Origin: Scolanthus callimorphus
Taxonomy: Eukaryota; Cnidaria; Anthozoa; Actiniaria; Edwardsiidae
Direction: 5' to 3'
DNA: 64,000 nt
Assembly: GCA_033964015.1 (NCBI GenBank)
Contig: CM066914.1
Coordinates: 8,857,831 to 8,921,830, forward strand
Below the pieces are notes generated by a model. That model had not been told where the DNA came from. It did not search any database and saw only the letters and a program-made list of their open reading frames with translations. Positions within the stretch are counted from its first letter, which is position 1; each line of letters begins with the position of its first letter. The translations under genes and the position numbers were made by a program. Of the stretch, positions 34,001 to 43,084 are shown in pieces.

Positions 34001-37000
34001 TTATCGTCTTCTACAACTTTCTACAATAGCTTCGCCTAGTAGTTTCGTTAGCACGATCGAGTACATAATTCTCAAATCAGAGAGTAACTTATCCTAGGGC
34101 CGCTGAGTGGACGAAGACACCTAACGTTGCAATAATACATCTCGTTGTTTGCGCTTCTCCTTCTACTCTTTACACATGAAGGTCATATGTGCAGGGCTGC
34201 CAAAAACAGGCACGAAATCCGTGGCGAAAGCCCTAGAGATTCTCGGCTACAACAATTGTGATTCGCTACCACAGCTCCACGATTCCTTAGATGAGTGGTA
34301 CGACTTGATGTTCCATGGGAAGTTGCCTGACTTCAAAGCGATGTTCAAAGGGTATGACTCGACAACAGACGTACCCACGAGCTTTTTCTACAAAGAGGTC
34401 TTCAGGACATTCCCTAATGCGAAGGTAATCCTAATGATAAGAGAAGAAAACGGATGGGCTAAAAGTTGGCGCAAGCAGATGTCAGAAATACTGAAAGGGG
34501 AGAAGACGTTTTCTCGATTCCTGTTAAAGATGTCCCCGACGTACAGAAAATACATGTTTGACGTGCTTTATGGGATGTTGTATGCCTGTCTTGGCAGCAT
34601 TGCGCCTGATGCGAACCAGGTCTACCGACGATTTTTTCAGATGCACAGCTTAGAGGTTAAGGCATCCGTCCCTAAAGATCAACTCTTGGTGTTTGATGTC
34701 ACACAAGGGTGGAAGCCATTGTGTGATTTTCTGGGATGTGCAGTCCTCAAAGTCCCGTTTCCACACGAAAACAAGGCAGCTGCTGTGACGAGCTCTGATG
34801 CTTGGGAGATCAACGGAAAGGATGCAATGGAAAGGAAAATCCTGAGAGAAGTTTGGTTACGAGTGGCGATTATAGTTTGTGTGGCCGCCATTTTGTTATT
34901 TTATGTACTCAGATTTTGCTGTTAGTCAAGGATTGTCACGAGCTATAGGATAGTATAAGTGTGTAAACATTAGAGTTTAAATCCGCCCTTCATTGTACAT
35001 CTTGTGCAACCCGGTAACCCAAAAATAACTGTTTTGAGAACTAGAACAATTGAAAGTGTGTTTGAAGTAGTGTTTAGCTACACAAAGTATTTTAGGACCA
35101 AGGAATATTTTTAGGGTGGACATTTTTTCCGACAGGTATTTTTAGGGTGGACCATTTTGGCTTTCCGACCGTCATCCCTACCATTTTAAACCTTCAAATA
35201 CCCCTCCCCCATCTCCCCGGGATCTGAAGTCTGGTTTGCAGTCCTGACAATGTGCTTTAGGATTGGCACCACAGGAATCCCAAGAATTCGAAAACTCGCA
35301 CTGATTAGCAGACAAACATTTCAGTGTCCAGAACAATACCTGTCACCACCGCTGTATGGAAGTCCCCACATGATAGACTGGTTGGTTTGGAGTCGGTAGG
35401 CAGACGAACTCGCACGGCCACGTCAAAGGTGGTCTGACCGTCGTCTTTGCCATTCAAACGCACACCAAGCTGGCCTTGTGAGTTGTCCCCACAACTGAAC
35501 AAGCGGCCTTTTCTAAAATAGACAGCACAGACGGTTACAAGGACTGCAGTAACAAGTTACATGCCGGATATTTTTGCTTCCGGTCCATTTAAGAGCTCCC
35601 CGGCTTGTCCTCGTGGGGGAGGCTCTGTGGACATCCATTTGAGGGCTGTCGCTGATTGGCTGATTTTGAATGTGTGGACATGCGCAGAAAGCAATCTCGT
35701 ACCCAGAGCCAGTCATCTTTTGGTCAGCGGCAAGATTCAGGGCTCTGGGGGAATTGATTCTTTCAAAACCCAGATTCTGGGTTTCCGGTCGCTTTGAAAC
35801 TTCGTTATGTTTTCTGTATGATCTTGATCTACCACGCATGCTCACAAATCGGATTCCCCCAGAGCCCTGAATCTTGCCGCTGACCAAAACATAACGGGCT
35901 CTGGGTACGAGATTGTCGCAGAAAGTTGTTTCTCTCAATGACGGCTCTGTATGAAAAAGCGCGCATGCGTTAATAACTGTCACCAGAGCCTCCCCCGCGA
36001 GGTGACGAGTTGTTATGGCACAGAGCTCTCTGCGGTATTTGCGCCACGTTGTTAGTTCTATGTCTACAAATGGGGGGCCTTGCAAAGGGGGTACCCATCA
36101 TGGCACAGAACCCACTTGAACAGAACCCACTTGGGTCGTATATCTGGATGCTGATTTTACTTGGTCTACGTACTTGTTATGAGAACGGTGTGCTGGGCGC
36201 CACAACTAACGTCACAGATTGCATCATGTCTGTAAAAAACGGGTCTAAATTGTATTTACATGCAAGATAACTGTCCACTGGCAGTTTTTCAAACAGCAAG
36301 GTGACAAATAGCAGAGCAATTCTTGTAGTCTTGTACGTTCTGATCCTCCTTCCCAGCCCAATGAAAAGAACGACAACACGCATTTGAATTTTCACGAAGC
36401 TAAGAGCTAAAAATGTAAAAATTTGTATTTTGAAAATGTGGCATCCAGCCAACCGTATTTGCTCGAATAATCGCTGAGTTGCGGCGTATTCATTTCGCAC
36501 CTTATAAGCTTATGGACGCTTATTCCAGATGGTTGGTGGTTTACTGTTCTAGCCCTAAAATTACTTGGTTCTAATCTTTGTTCTACCTAACAAGTCATCA
36601 CTGATTTGGGGCGCGGCGCTTGTTCGAAGATGGTGCTTTTAAAGGCTTAGGCCAAAATACGGCGCTTATTCGAAATTGGCGCTTAAACCAGGGGTCGCTT
36701 GGGGCAGTTGGCACATAAGCATTAGAATGGCAATGTTGTTAAACAGTGACTAGAAGTATACGGCACACAGCATTTTCAAAAGCCGACAACCCCTGCAGAT
36801 CACTAACTTGAGATCATGGGTGACGCCAAGCAGGGCTGGAAGAGATGTGGATCTGTAGTCACCAGTTCCCAACTGCCCTGTTTCGTTGCAGCCCCATAAC
36901 CACAGGGAGCCAAATTCTGTAAGGAAAAGGAAACAGCCCCAAAGTGAGAGTTCATATAAAATAAACACGAATATGCTTAGAGTTATAGAGTTTTGGAACG

Positions 37001-40000
37001 ATTTTTCTTTGCCAGCCGAAGACATTCTCATCAGGGCTAGGACAATCGCCCTAAGATTTGCAATATCCCCTCCGTCAAACTGAGTTAAACTTGTCTCCTC
37101 TTGCGGGTCAGAATGACATTACTCAAAGCCAGAGTTACTTCTTACCTGCTAAAGCCGCGCTGTGATACCTCCCACAAGCCACTTTAGCGATTTGTTGTCC
37201 CGCCAGCGCAGTCACGCATCGTACAGGGCTATCCTTTTTCTCTGCACCGGCGGATTTGTCGGACACTCCTAGTTGACCGTACTCGTTGGAACCAAACGCA
37301 AACACGGAGCCTTGTTTGGAACACGCTGCATAGTAAATAGTACGATATAGCATGAAATTAGAATTCGAAAATGGTGAACGGTGAACGACAGAGGAAGGTA
37401 GGGTGGGAGAGATGGAAGGGCAGTGAGTGAGGGGGGAGAATGGGGGAGGGAGGGAGGGAGCCATCGAGAGAACGCCACAGTCACAACGCGTAACAGTTTT
37501 TCTCACGTATGCGCTTGGCTTCCAGAACAGCTGGTCCGCTGTTTATTCGAGACGTACTTTACGACTAGTCACCTGTTTTCGCTACACACAAGCTACTTTT
37601 TAAATTATGATAGCAAGTGCTGGACGAGTGGACTCAGGAGTGGACCAAACTCGTATCCTCTCGTTACTTTATTGCAACAACGGTGGACCTCGTGCGCTTT
37701 ACTCCCGCTGGTTTGTTGTGCGCGTTTTTATAAATACACATATATTAATCTCGAGTCTTCTAAAATCCTTCTAAAACATGAACAACTATCAGTCTCTCTT
37801 CTTGCCTACCTAGGGTGTGATCAAGACCACACGCGACAATACTGATCTTGATAGAGTCCAGTCCCGTCACCGGGCGTGGACTTGTCTGTTTGGAGTGACA
37901 CTCGTAGCCGAGGCGGTGACCACCTTTACCCCACGTGTAAACTTCGCCGTTGTCTGCGCAAAAAAAGTAACACAAAGGACGAATATAGAACAGTAACTAC
38001 GATTGGGCATCGCGCGCGAATAGCCACGTGTCATGAAACTAACGCTTCCTGTCGCGCCCGACCAAGGCGTGGCTCAAAGAAACACCAGCCTGACAAATCG
38101 CAAGTTTAAATCAGCAATAACATCGACGTCCATGAACGGCAAATCTTCACTCCTTAGAAATTCTAAGGAGATGGAGAGGGGTGGCCATTTTAAGAAAATA
38201 CGAGCTACTTTGAACGAGCGCAACGGTCACGGCCTTGTCCAAGGCTGTACCTGTGATGTCAAGCTGGTCATTTACAAAGCTCTCGTAGTTTTATATTGAT
38301 TCGTTACTTTCTCAGTTGCTCGGACATCTATAAAATTATGGCGGCTATTATTTCGGACTAGGCTGTCGGTGTAGTAGCGTACGGACATTCTCGTAACACC
38401 TGACATGGGGATACGCACCGCATACTGCAGCAGAGTGGAACTCGTGACATGCTACCTCTGTCACGCCCAACGCATTGAGGCCAGAAACACGGATGGGTGT
38501 GAAACGGTCACGCAAGTGACCTTGCCCAAGTCGACCACCATAGCCAGAACCCCAAGAAAAAACTTCGCCGTCCTCTGTTTAGGGGGCAATTGCGCCACAA
38601 CATGGCAAGAAAGAGAACGCAAGAATCAGCAAACTTGAGGATAAAGGAGACAGATAGAGGAGACAGATAGATAAACAGCCAAAAAGACTGACTGACGGTT
38701 GGCCGGTCTTTAATGACACTGACTGACTGTGATTGACAGACAGACAGACGGTCTAACTAATGGACTAACGGAGAGACTGGGACCTTACTTGAGAGGGCTA
38801 GGGTATGTGTAGCGCCACAAGCTATTTTACGAACGTCTTTGCCCAGCAGAGCTTCCAATACGCGAGGGCGGACTTCTTCGGTATCTTCTCCGTGTCCAAG
38901 CATCCCTTTCGTGCCTTCACCCCATGTGTAAATGTCACACGCATCTAACAATCATAGGCTAGTTTTAGACGTCGAACGTAATTCTTGTCGCACTAAATGT
39001 CAATTTCCCATTGTTTAGTTAGTTAGAGCTATTGTCTCGAGCTCATTTGCATTAGGAACGGCGCTATCTGCCGTGCCAACGTCGCGCTACTGCCGTGCTA
39101 AATTACAATTTTGAATCCTTCCAGCGCTCATGTTAACCTCATAAAATCACTCTTATCGAAATTACTTGTTTTTACTGGCTAATAAACCAAGTCAATTTAG
39201 CGCGACAGAATTAAGTTCGACGTTTAAAACGGGCCATATGTAACAATCAAACAAAAATCACTGATTCACACAAGCGCAGGATGCAAGCTCAAGAAAAGTG
39301 TACATCACAGCCACACTTGCGCTTGCATTCGCTTTCGTTACGCAAGACGTAATTATAAGCACAACATTCTCGTACCCAGAGCTCGCTGGCTCGTCTGCTT
39401 GCAGGTGAGGCTCTGGGGAAATCCATTTGAGGGCCTTTGCCTGATTGGCTGATTTTGAACATTGGGAAAAGCATACAAAGGTGTTTCTCTCAAGTTGGCT
39501 CTGTTTCATATTTCGCGCAAGCATCGATCAATGGCTGTCACCAGAGCCTCCCCCGAGAGGTGACGTGCTGGGGAGCTCTGGGTTCAAGAATGCAAGCACA
39601 AGGGATTGCAATATCTAGTGAAAACCACATAGTGACATGCATCTAATGAAATGCATCGATTTGATATCCTTGCACTTGCTCTTTTTGTTGCATCTGCGCT
39701 TGCATTCATGTGAGAACCCCTGTAAACGAGCCCTTGCATTCAGTCACATGCTAAAAAAAACATTTGTTTTCTCCTGGTTTAAATCGCATTTGTGTTTTAT
39801 ACCTATGGTTTAAAAGAATTAGCAGGAAGACCCAAATCTCCAATTGTACCTATTCTGAATAGGTATTAACAAAGGTTTAGTTGCTCTCAGGCTTACCTTC
39901 TTTGAAACGCACTGTTTCTTGTCCCAAGAGTCCAAATTCGACCTGTTAAAATGTTAATGATGCTTTATAGGATGAAATATCAGAATCATATAAAGATAAA

Positions 40001-42325
40001 CACACCTTGGCATTCCATCTCATTTAAAAAGGAAACATTTATGAGAGTATTTCAAAATGCTAATCGTTCCACCAGGCGGTTTACGTTAGGATGGCATAAT
40101 ATTGTTATTTGAAATCAAGCTTATTAAACAAGTCCATGCAAAATCCTGTAACCCATCAAACTTTGGAACTCAGAGGGTGTCATGGATACATTTAATAGAT
40201 TCCAATGTCTCAAAATTATTTTGCAACATTTGACAAATGTTTACAAATTTCAGAATAGTTAGCAGCTCACCTCTACACTACTATCTGCATCTGTCTGATC
40301 ATGACCTTCAACTTCACGTAAATGATTAACAGCCTGCTTGTCAGTAAAACCTGAAAGAAGTGCCTGGCATTGGATACCAAGCCAAAGTTTAAGAACAGCA
40401 AGTTAGAAATATACCCAGAAGATGAAAGAAATTCTGTTTTAGTCAATATGACCCATCGATTTTAAATCTTCTATTTTTCCATTCTTTGCATTTTTAACTC
40501 TTTCACCAAAAGATTTCTGCCAAAGGACCTCTGGGCCCCCTCCTATTCAAAATCATGACTACATTCTGTAGAACGACAGTATCTCTAGAAACTAAATGAG
40601 GAAACTTGACTGTACCTGCAAACCACTGGTCCACACATCAAACTCTTCTCTGCTTTTGCAAACGATGTCAAGACTCTTTAATGATCCATTGTCAATTTTG
40701 TACATTACAGAAAATGACAAGCACTTTAAAAGAAAAAAAACATCCAGATGTAAGTATTTAGAAACACATTTAGTACAAATGCAGTCATTGTATGTCTGAC
40801 TAACCTCATACTGAGGTATTTGGCAACTTTCAAAAACTTTTGTCTTTTGTCCAATCACCAGCTTTGACATCTTTGAAATTTGTACTGCAATAAAGACATT
40901 GAAAAATTATGGTAAAAGCAAATAGGATGTCATCATAACATAATAATTATCACCATAAAATGTTACTCATTATCAGCAGTTATTATTCTTAGCATCAGTC
41001 TACTATTAATAATGCAAATCAGATATGAAATATAAGCACACTCTGTCAAACCTGCATGGGGGCTGGAGGGGGGAAGGGGGTAACCCCTGGATATGGTAAT
41101 GGGGCAGAATGGGCAGAGGGGGCTGATGGTTATATGGCCCCCAATTTTTCGAAGAGATTTTCTTATACATTTACTGTATTTAAAAAGGGACCCTTGTGAT
41201 GTTGCTTAATATTTATATCCAGCCCCTCTTTTGAATTTCCTGGATCCAACCCTAGTATAGTTTCCACTCATGGGAGCAAGGGATTTTTTGGGGAGGGGAG
41301 CTAGGTAACACATCTTACCAACACACTTTTCTTTTCCTTTCCTTGGCGATTCCCATTCCAAACATGTGAGATCTAGGATTAAAGAACAACATGGGATAAG
41401 CAAAGAGGAAAATGAGCATCTGCTCTGACTCATTTATCTTCTTGTAATGGCAGAAATTGAAATTAATAAAATTAGCAATAATGTACCTTGTGATAATTTA
41501 AACCTTCTAAAATGTGGTCTTCCCTTTAAAGAAAAGAAATAGAAATAAAATATGATCATTTCACAATTTTACTTGCTACTTTAAATGAAATAATAAAAAG
41601 CACCAATAAAAGACCAAAACCATATAAAAATCAAAACATTCAGGGGCAGATCCAGGTTTTTGGAAAGGGGGTGTGTTTCTAGTTTTGAAGAGCAAGATTT
41701 GTCAATAGGCTGTAGACTGCATTATCTCAGGATTCCCACATTTTTAGGCTTTGAAAATTCCAGGACTTTCAAGGGCCTTTTCAAGGACGTTTGAAAAAAA
41801 ATAATGACCTTTCATAATGAAAAATGTGGGTTTTCGTGCATTATAAGAGCCACATGGGTGTCCTTTGTTGCAAAGATGGCACGTTGATAGGTTTTATTCA
41901 GGTTCCTTTAATTTTACTTTAAACTGTACACACTCAGCATCTTGCAAATCTTTCTTCAGGAAAATATTTCCATGACTTTTAATGACTTTTTGTAAAAATT
42001 CCATGACCTTCAAGGCCTGGAGGACAACTGAATTTCAATGGTAGCATAAGATATTTCTGGTAGATTTGATATGTGATCTTGCCCCCCAGTGTCGCTAGCA
42101 TCAGTAATGTAGTTAACTTAGTTAGATAGATGATCCCTCCCTGTTGGTCAAATTTGTTTCCTAAATTCCTGAGGTGAGTGATCATTATCCCTTGTAGTAA
42201 TAATAAATGTACAAGCTCCCACGATATAAGTTAAATGACAACAAAATATCACTCACGACTCTGCCCGCTTTGAGCATGGTCACTCCCTTCGTCATTCGAT
42301 AGACGGCCTGCACTGCCGACATCAT
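28003..42325 (-). CDS. PH, RCC1-repeat and FYVE protein (plant PRAF-like architecture)
   Basis: Sixteen exons in consistent phase: 42325-42257, 41523-41487, 41372-41319, 40884-40805, 40723-40616, 40363-40271, 39942-39897, 38944-38789, 38574-38419, 37953-37810, 37325-37146, 36916-36808, 35512-35340, 30698-30629, 30223-30058, 28137-28003; total 591 aa. The first five exons encode a PH domain (KGVTMLKAGRVGRPHFRRF, VMYKIDNGSLKSLDIVC, DVWTSGLQ). Seven RCC1 repeats follow, nearly one per exon (for example YTWGEGTKGMLGHG, FSWGSGYGGRLGQG, FAFGSNEYGQLG). The C-terminus is a complete FYVE finger: WVPD, CMAC, RRRHHCRKCG, VFCNAC, CDKC. FYVE and PH predict binding to PI3P and phosphoinositides on endosomes; RCC1 propellers can act as exchange factors or scaffolds. 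The start is chosen at MMSAVQ; the frame stays open upstream to the acceptor at 42364, so a further 5' exon is possible. Confidence 0.93.
28405..28655. repeat. Tandem duplication, period about 162 bp
   Basis: About 90 bp containing GCTTACTCGTATAACCTTG and ATGCCTCTTATGAACTTTCT occurs twice, at about 28405-28495 and 28567-28655, in the last intron of the PH-RCC1-FYVE gene. Confidence 0.9.
28749..29022. repeat. Tandem duplication, period about 170 bp
   Basis: About 100 bp containing CAAATAACTGAACGAGTAGC and CCCAAGAAGGGCTCTTGAAG occurs at 28749-28850 and again at 28919-29022. Confidence 0.92.
29043..29208. repeat. Foldback hairpin with GCGCAGCGA loop
   Basis: AATTACGATTTTGAGACGGC with CAATTCCACAAAAATATTGA pairs with the right arm ending in ATCGTAATT. 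The loop contains GAGTCGCGCAGCGACGGAG, very like the loop at 15586-15722. Confidence 0.92.
29576..30022. mobile_element. MITE family M3 (GTTTTAGACGTCGAAC), copy 1
   Basis: Termini GGCTAGTTTTAGACGTCGAA at the left and its diverged complement at the right, flanked by TAA on both sides. It matches, in inverted order, the element at 38957-39235. It ends 36 bp before the exon at 30058. A separate hairpin is inserted at 29724-29837. Confidence 0.85.
29724..29837. mobile_element. 114-bp hairpin element with 10-bp flanking repeats
   Basis: Arms of about 47 bp, almost perfect, start TTCCCTGCTAGCAGAGG. They surround a loop of about 20 nt. CCCTGATTTT occurs directly on both sides (29714-29723 and 29838-29847), as expected for a target-site duplication. 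It is nested in M3 copy 1, so it is younger. Confidence 0.88.
30751..30886. mobile_element. MITE family M4 (CTCGTACCCAGAGC), partial copy
   Basis: Begins CAGAGCTCGTCACCTCGCGG and ends GGGGGAGCTCTGGGTACGAG. It is shorter than the full copy next to it and probably rearranged. Confidence 0.7.
30925..31145. mobile_element. MITE family M4, full copy
   Basis: Inverted termini CATTCTCGTACCCAGAGCTC and GAGCTCTGGGTAAGAGAATG, followed inward by CCCCGGCTCGTCTCCTC-type pairing. TCTCTCCAC before and TCTCTCAAC after (8 of 9 bases) look like a target-site duplication. It sits within a second M4 sequence whose remainder continues to about 31207. Confidence 0.88.
32125..32874 (+). CDS. Sulfotransferase-like P-loop protein, copy A
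   Basis: A 249-aa intronless frame. GLPKTGTKS at residues 7-15 resembles the PAPS-binding loop of Sulfotransfer_4-type proteins, and FPNAKVILMIRE at about 89-100 fits the second conserved strand with its Arg. The conserved W..SW block follows. A hydrophobic segment at about 225-245, ending in two cysteines, suggests a C-terminal membrane anchor. Activity is inferred only; many members are uncharacterised. It lies antisense in intron 13 of the PH-RCC1-FYVE gene and is about 98% identical in nucleotides to the copy 2.05 kb downstream. Confidence 0.85.
   Translation: MKDICAGLPKTGTKSVAKALEILGYNNCDSLPQLHDSLDEWYDLMFHGKLPDFKAMFKGYDSTTDVPTSFFYKEVFRTFPNAKVILMIREENGWAKSWRKQMSEILEGEKTFSRFLLKMSPTYRKYMFDVLYGMLYACLGSIAPDANQVYRRFFQMHSLEVKASVPKDQLLVFDVTQGWKPLCDFLGCAVPKVPFPHENKAAAVTSSDAWEINGKDAMERKILREVWLRVAIIVCVAAILLFYVPRLCC
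32973..33310. repeat. Poly(G) repeat split by a retroposon-like insert
   Basis: CTCCCGGT, a run of 18 G and GTACTCCCTCATAT at the left are the start of a repeat that appears to resume at CGCCGCCCTTTAGGGTATG (about 33221). Between them the insert ends in CCAATAAAACATG and (TCTATG) repeats, typical of a non-LTR retroposon 3' end. Confidence 0.55.
33180..33220 (+). repeat. Short (TCTATG)n tail after AATAAA
   Basis: AATAAAACATG is followed by four to five TCTATG units, a microsatellite tail like those ending several LINE/SINE families. Confidence 0.75.
33505..33602. repeat. Cluster of poly(G) runs
   Basis: Three runs of 13 or more G lie within 100 bp, between the two sulfotransferase-like genes. 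Run lengths in an assembly are uncertain. Confidence 0.85.
34176..34925 (+). CDS. Sulfotransferase-like P-loop protein, copy B
   Basis: A 249-aa frame from the ATG at 34176 (the frame is open upstream to a TTG at 34149, which I do not use). I count five residue differences from copy A: D3V, one E-to-K after SEIL, P-to-L in AVPKVPF, and P-to-L and L-to-F near the C-terminus. All expected motifs are kept. Upstream sequence is also duplicated (for example CAAGCGCCAGTTGGAGA, GTGGACGAAGACACCTAACG) but with indels, so flanks have diverged more than the coding part. It is antisense in the same host intron as copy A. Confidence 0.85.
   Translation: MKVICAGLPKTGTKSVAKALEILGYNNCDSLPQLHDSLDEWYDLMFHGKLPDFKAMFKGYDSTTDVPTSFFYKEVFRTFPNAKVILMIREENGWAKSWRKQMSEILKGEKTFSRFLLKMSPTYRKYMFDVLYGMLYACLGSIAPDANQVYRRFFQMHSLEVKASVPKDQLLVFDVTQGWKPLCDFLGCAVLKVPFPHENKAAAVTSSDAWEINGKDAMERKILREVWLRVAIIVCVAAILLFYVLRFCC
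35592..36030. mobile_element. MITE family M4 copy carrying a nested hairpin
   Basis: Begins AAGAGCTCCCCGGCTTGTCC, ends CACCAGAGCCTCCCCCGCG with GAGCTCT, and includes the family's internal ATGCGCAGAAAG and GCGCGCATGCG motifs. It is interrupted by the hairpin at 35692-35916. Confidence 0.75.
35692..35916. mobile_element. 225-bp hairpin element with 9-bp flanking repeats
   Basis: CAATCTCGTACCCAGAGCC at the left pairs with the exact complement at the right; TGGTCAGCGGCAAGATTCAG continues the arm. CGCAGAAAG occurs immediately outside both ends (35683-35691 and 35917-35925), consistent with a 9-bp target-site duplication. Confidence 0.9.
38957..39235. mobile_element. MITE family M3, copy 2 (inverted relative to copy 1)
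   Basis: Termini GGCTAGTTTTAGACGTCGAA and TTCGACGTTTAAAACGGGCC, flanked by ATA on both sides. Internal sequence matches copy 1 in reverse complement. It starts 13 bp upstream of the RCC1 exon that ends at 38944. Confidence 0.87.
39365..39593. mobile_element. MITE family M4, full copy
   Basis: Inverted termini CATTCTCGTACCCAGAGCTC and GAGCTCTGGGTTCAAGAATG. AAGCACAA lies at both flanks (39357-39364 and 39594-39601), an 8-bp direct repeat. Confidence 0.88.
41643..41695. repeat. Single terminus of MITE family M2
   Basis: CAGGGGCAGATCCAGGTTTT is followed by GGAAAGGGGGTGTG, matching one end of the M2 elements. No matching second end is visible. Confidence 0.5.
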
Positions 42326-43084
42326 TAACGTCCCAAAAATCACTATAAATTTCTCTTGTTCATCCTGTAACTAACAGAATAGAAACGCGATTAAATACGA
42401 CAATACTGTTATTTTGCCGTTATGATGAAGCAGCGCGGAAAACCTACAACAACAGGGTTGGGCGGGATGGGCGAAAAAAAAAAACTCCAGTGTATTCCAG
42501 ATTGAATTCAAAGCTTACCTTAAAATTTCAGAAGAAATGTAATTAAGATACACCAAAGGAAAGGGAATTCTTCATTCGATGAAAAGTTCCACGTGTTTCC
42601 AGGTAGATCTCGTCACATTGCTGGATTCTTGCGCCTCAAACCCACAAACTCTCGAATGTTTTCCTTTATTGAAAAACCGCTGACCGCTTTTTAAAGCAAA
42701 AGCTTATTGCGGGCACCACAGATATGCCAGGTTTATTAGATACAAAACCCTTGTAAAAAGTGTTTATCTATATTGTTTTACAGAAAGGGAAAATACCAAA
42801 TAAAAATGGATGTAGGAAACTATAAATTTTTAAATTCTGAATCAGTTTTTTTAATGAAGAAATAACACAGAACATGATGCTATTACGCGGGCTCCCTGTG
42901 GTGCGTACCTCGATTCCATGTTGGAAGAGTCCAAGATGGCGACCAAGCGATGTTTTCTTTCTTCTCTATCATATAAGTCACGGCGGTGAAATTCAAAGTT
43001 CACATGCAAGTGTGGAGCAGAAATCATAACATGGCAAGGCCATACCCTGTGGTTACTACTCTATAAAGCCAACAGTGTGGTGAG
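42326..43084. promoter_or_regulatory. Shared divergent promoter region of the PH-RCC1-FYVE gene and FYCO1
   Basis: This is 759 bp between the two divergent start codons. CCAAGATGGCGACC at about 42931 is a YY1/initiator-like core. No TATA box is evident. Shared regulation is inferred from the layout. Confidence 0.5.
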
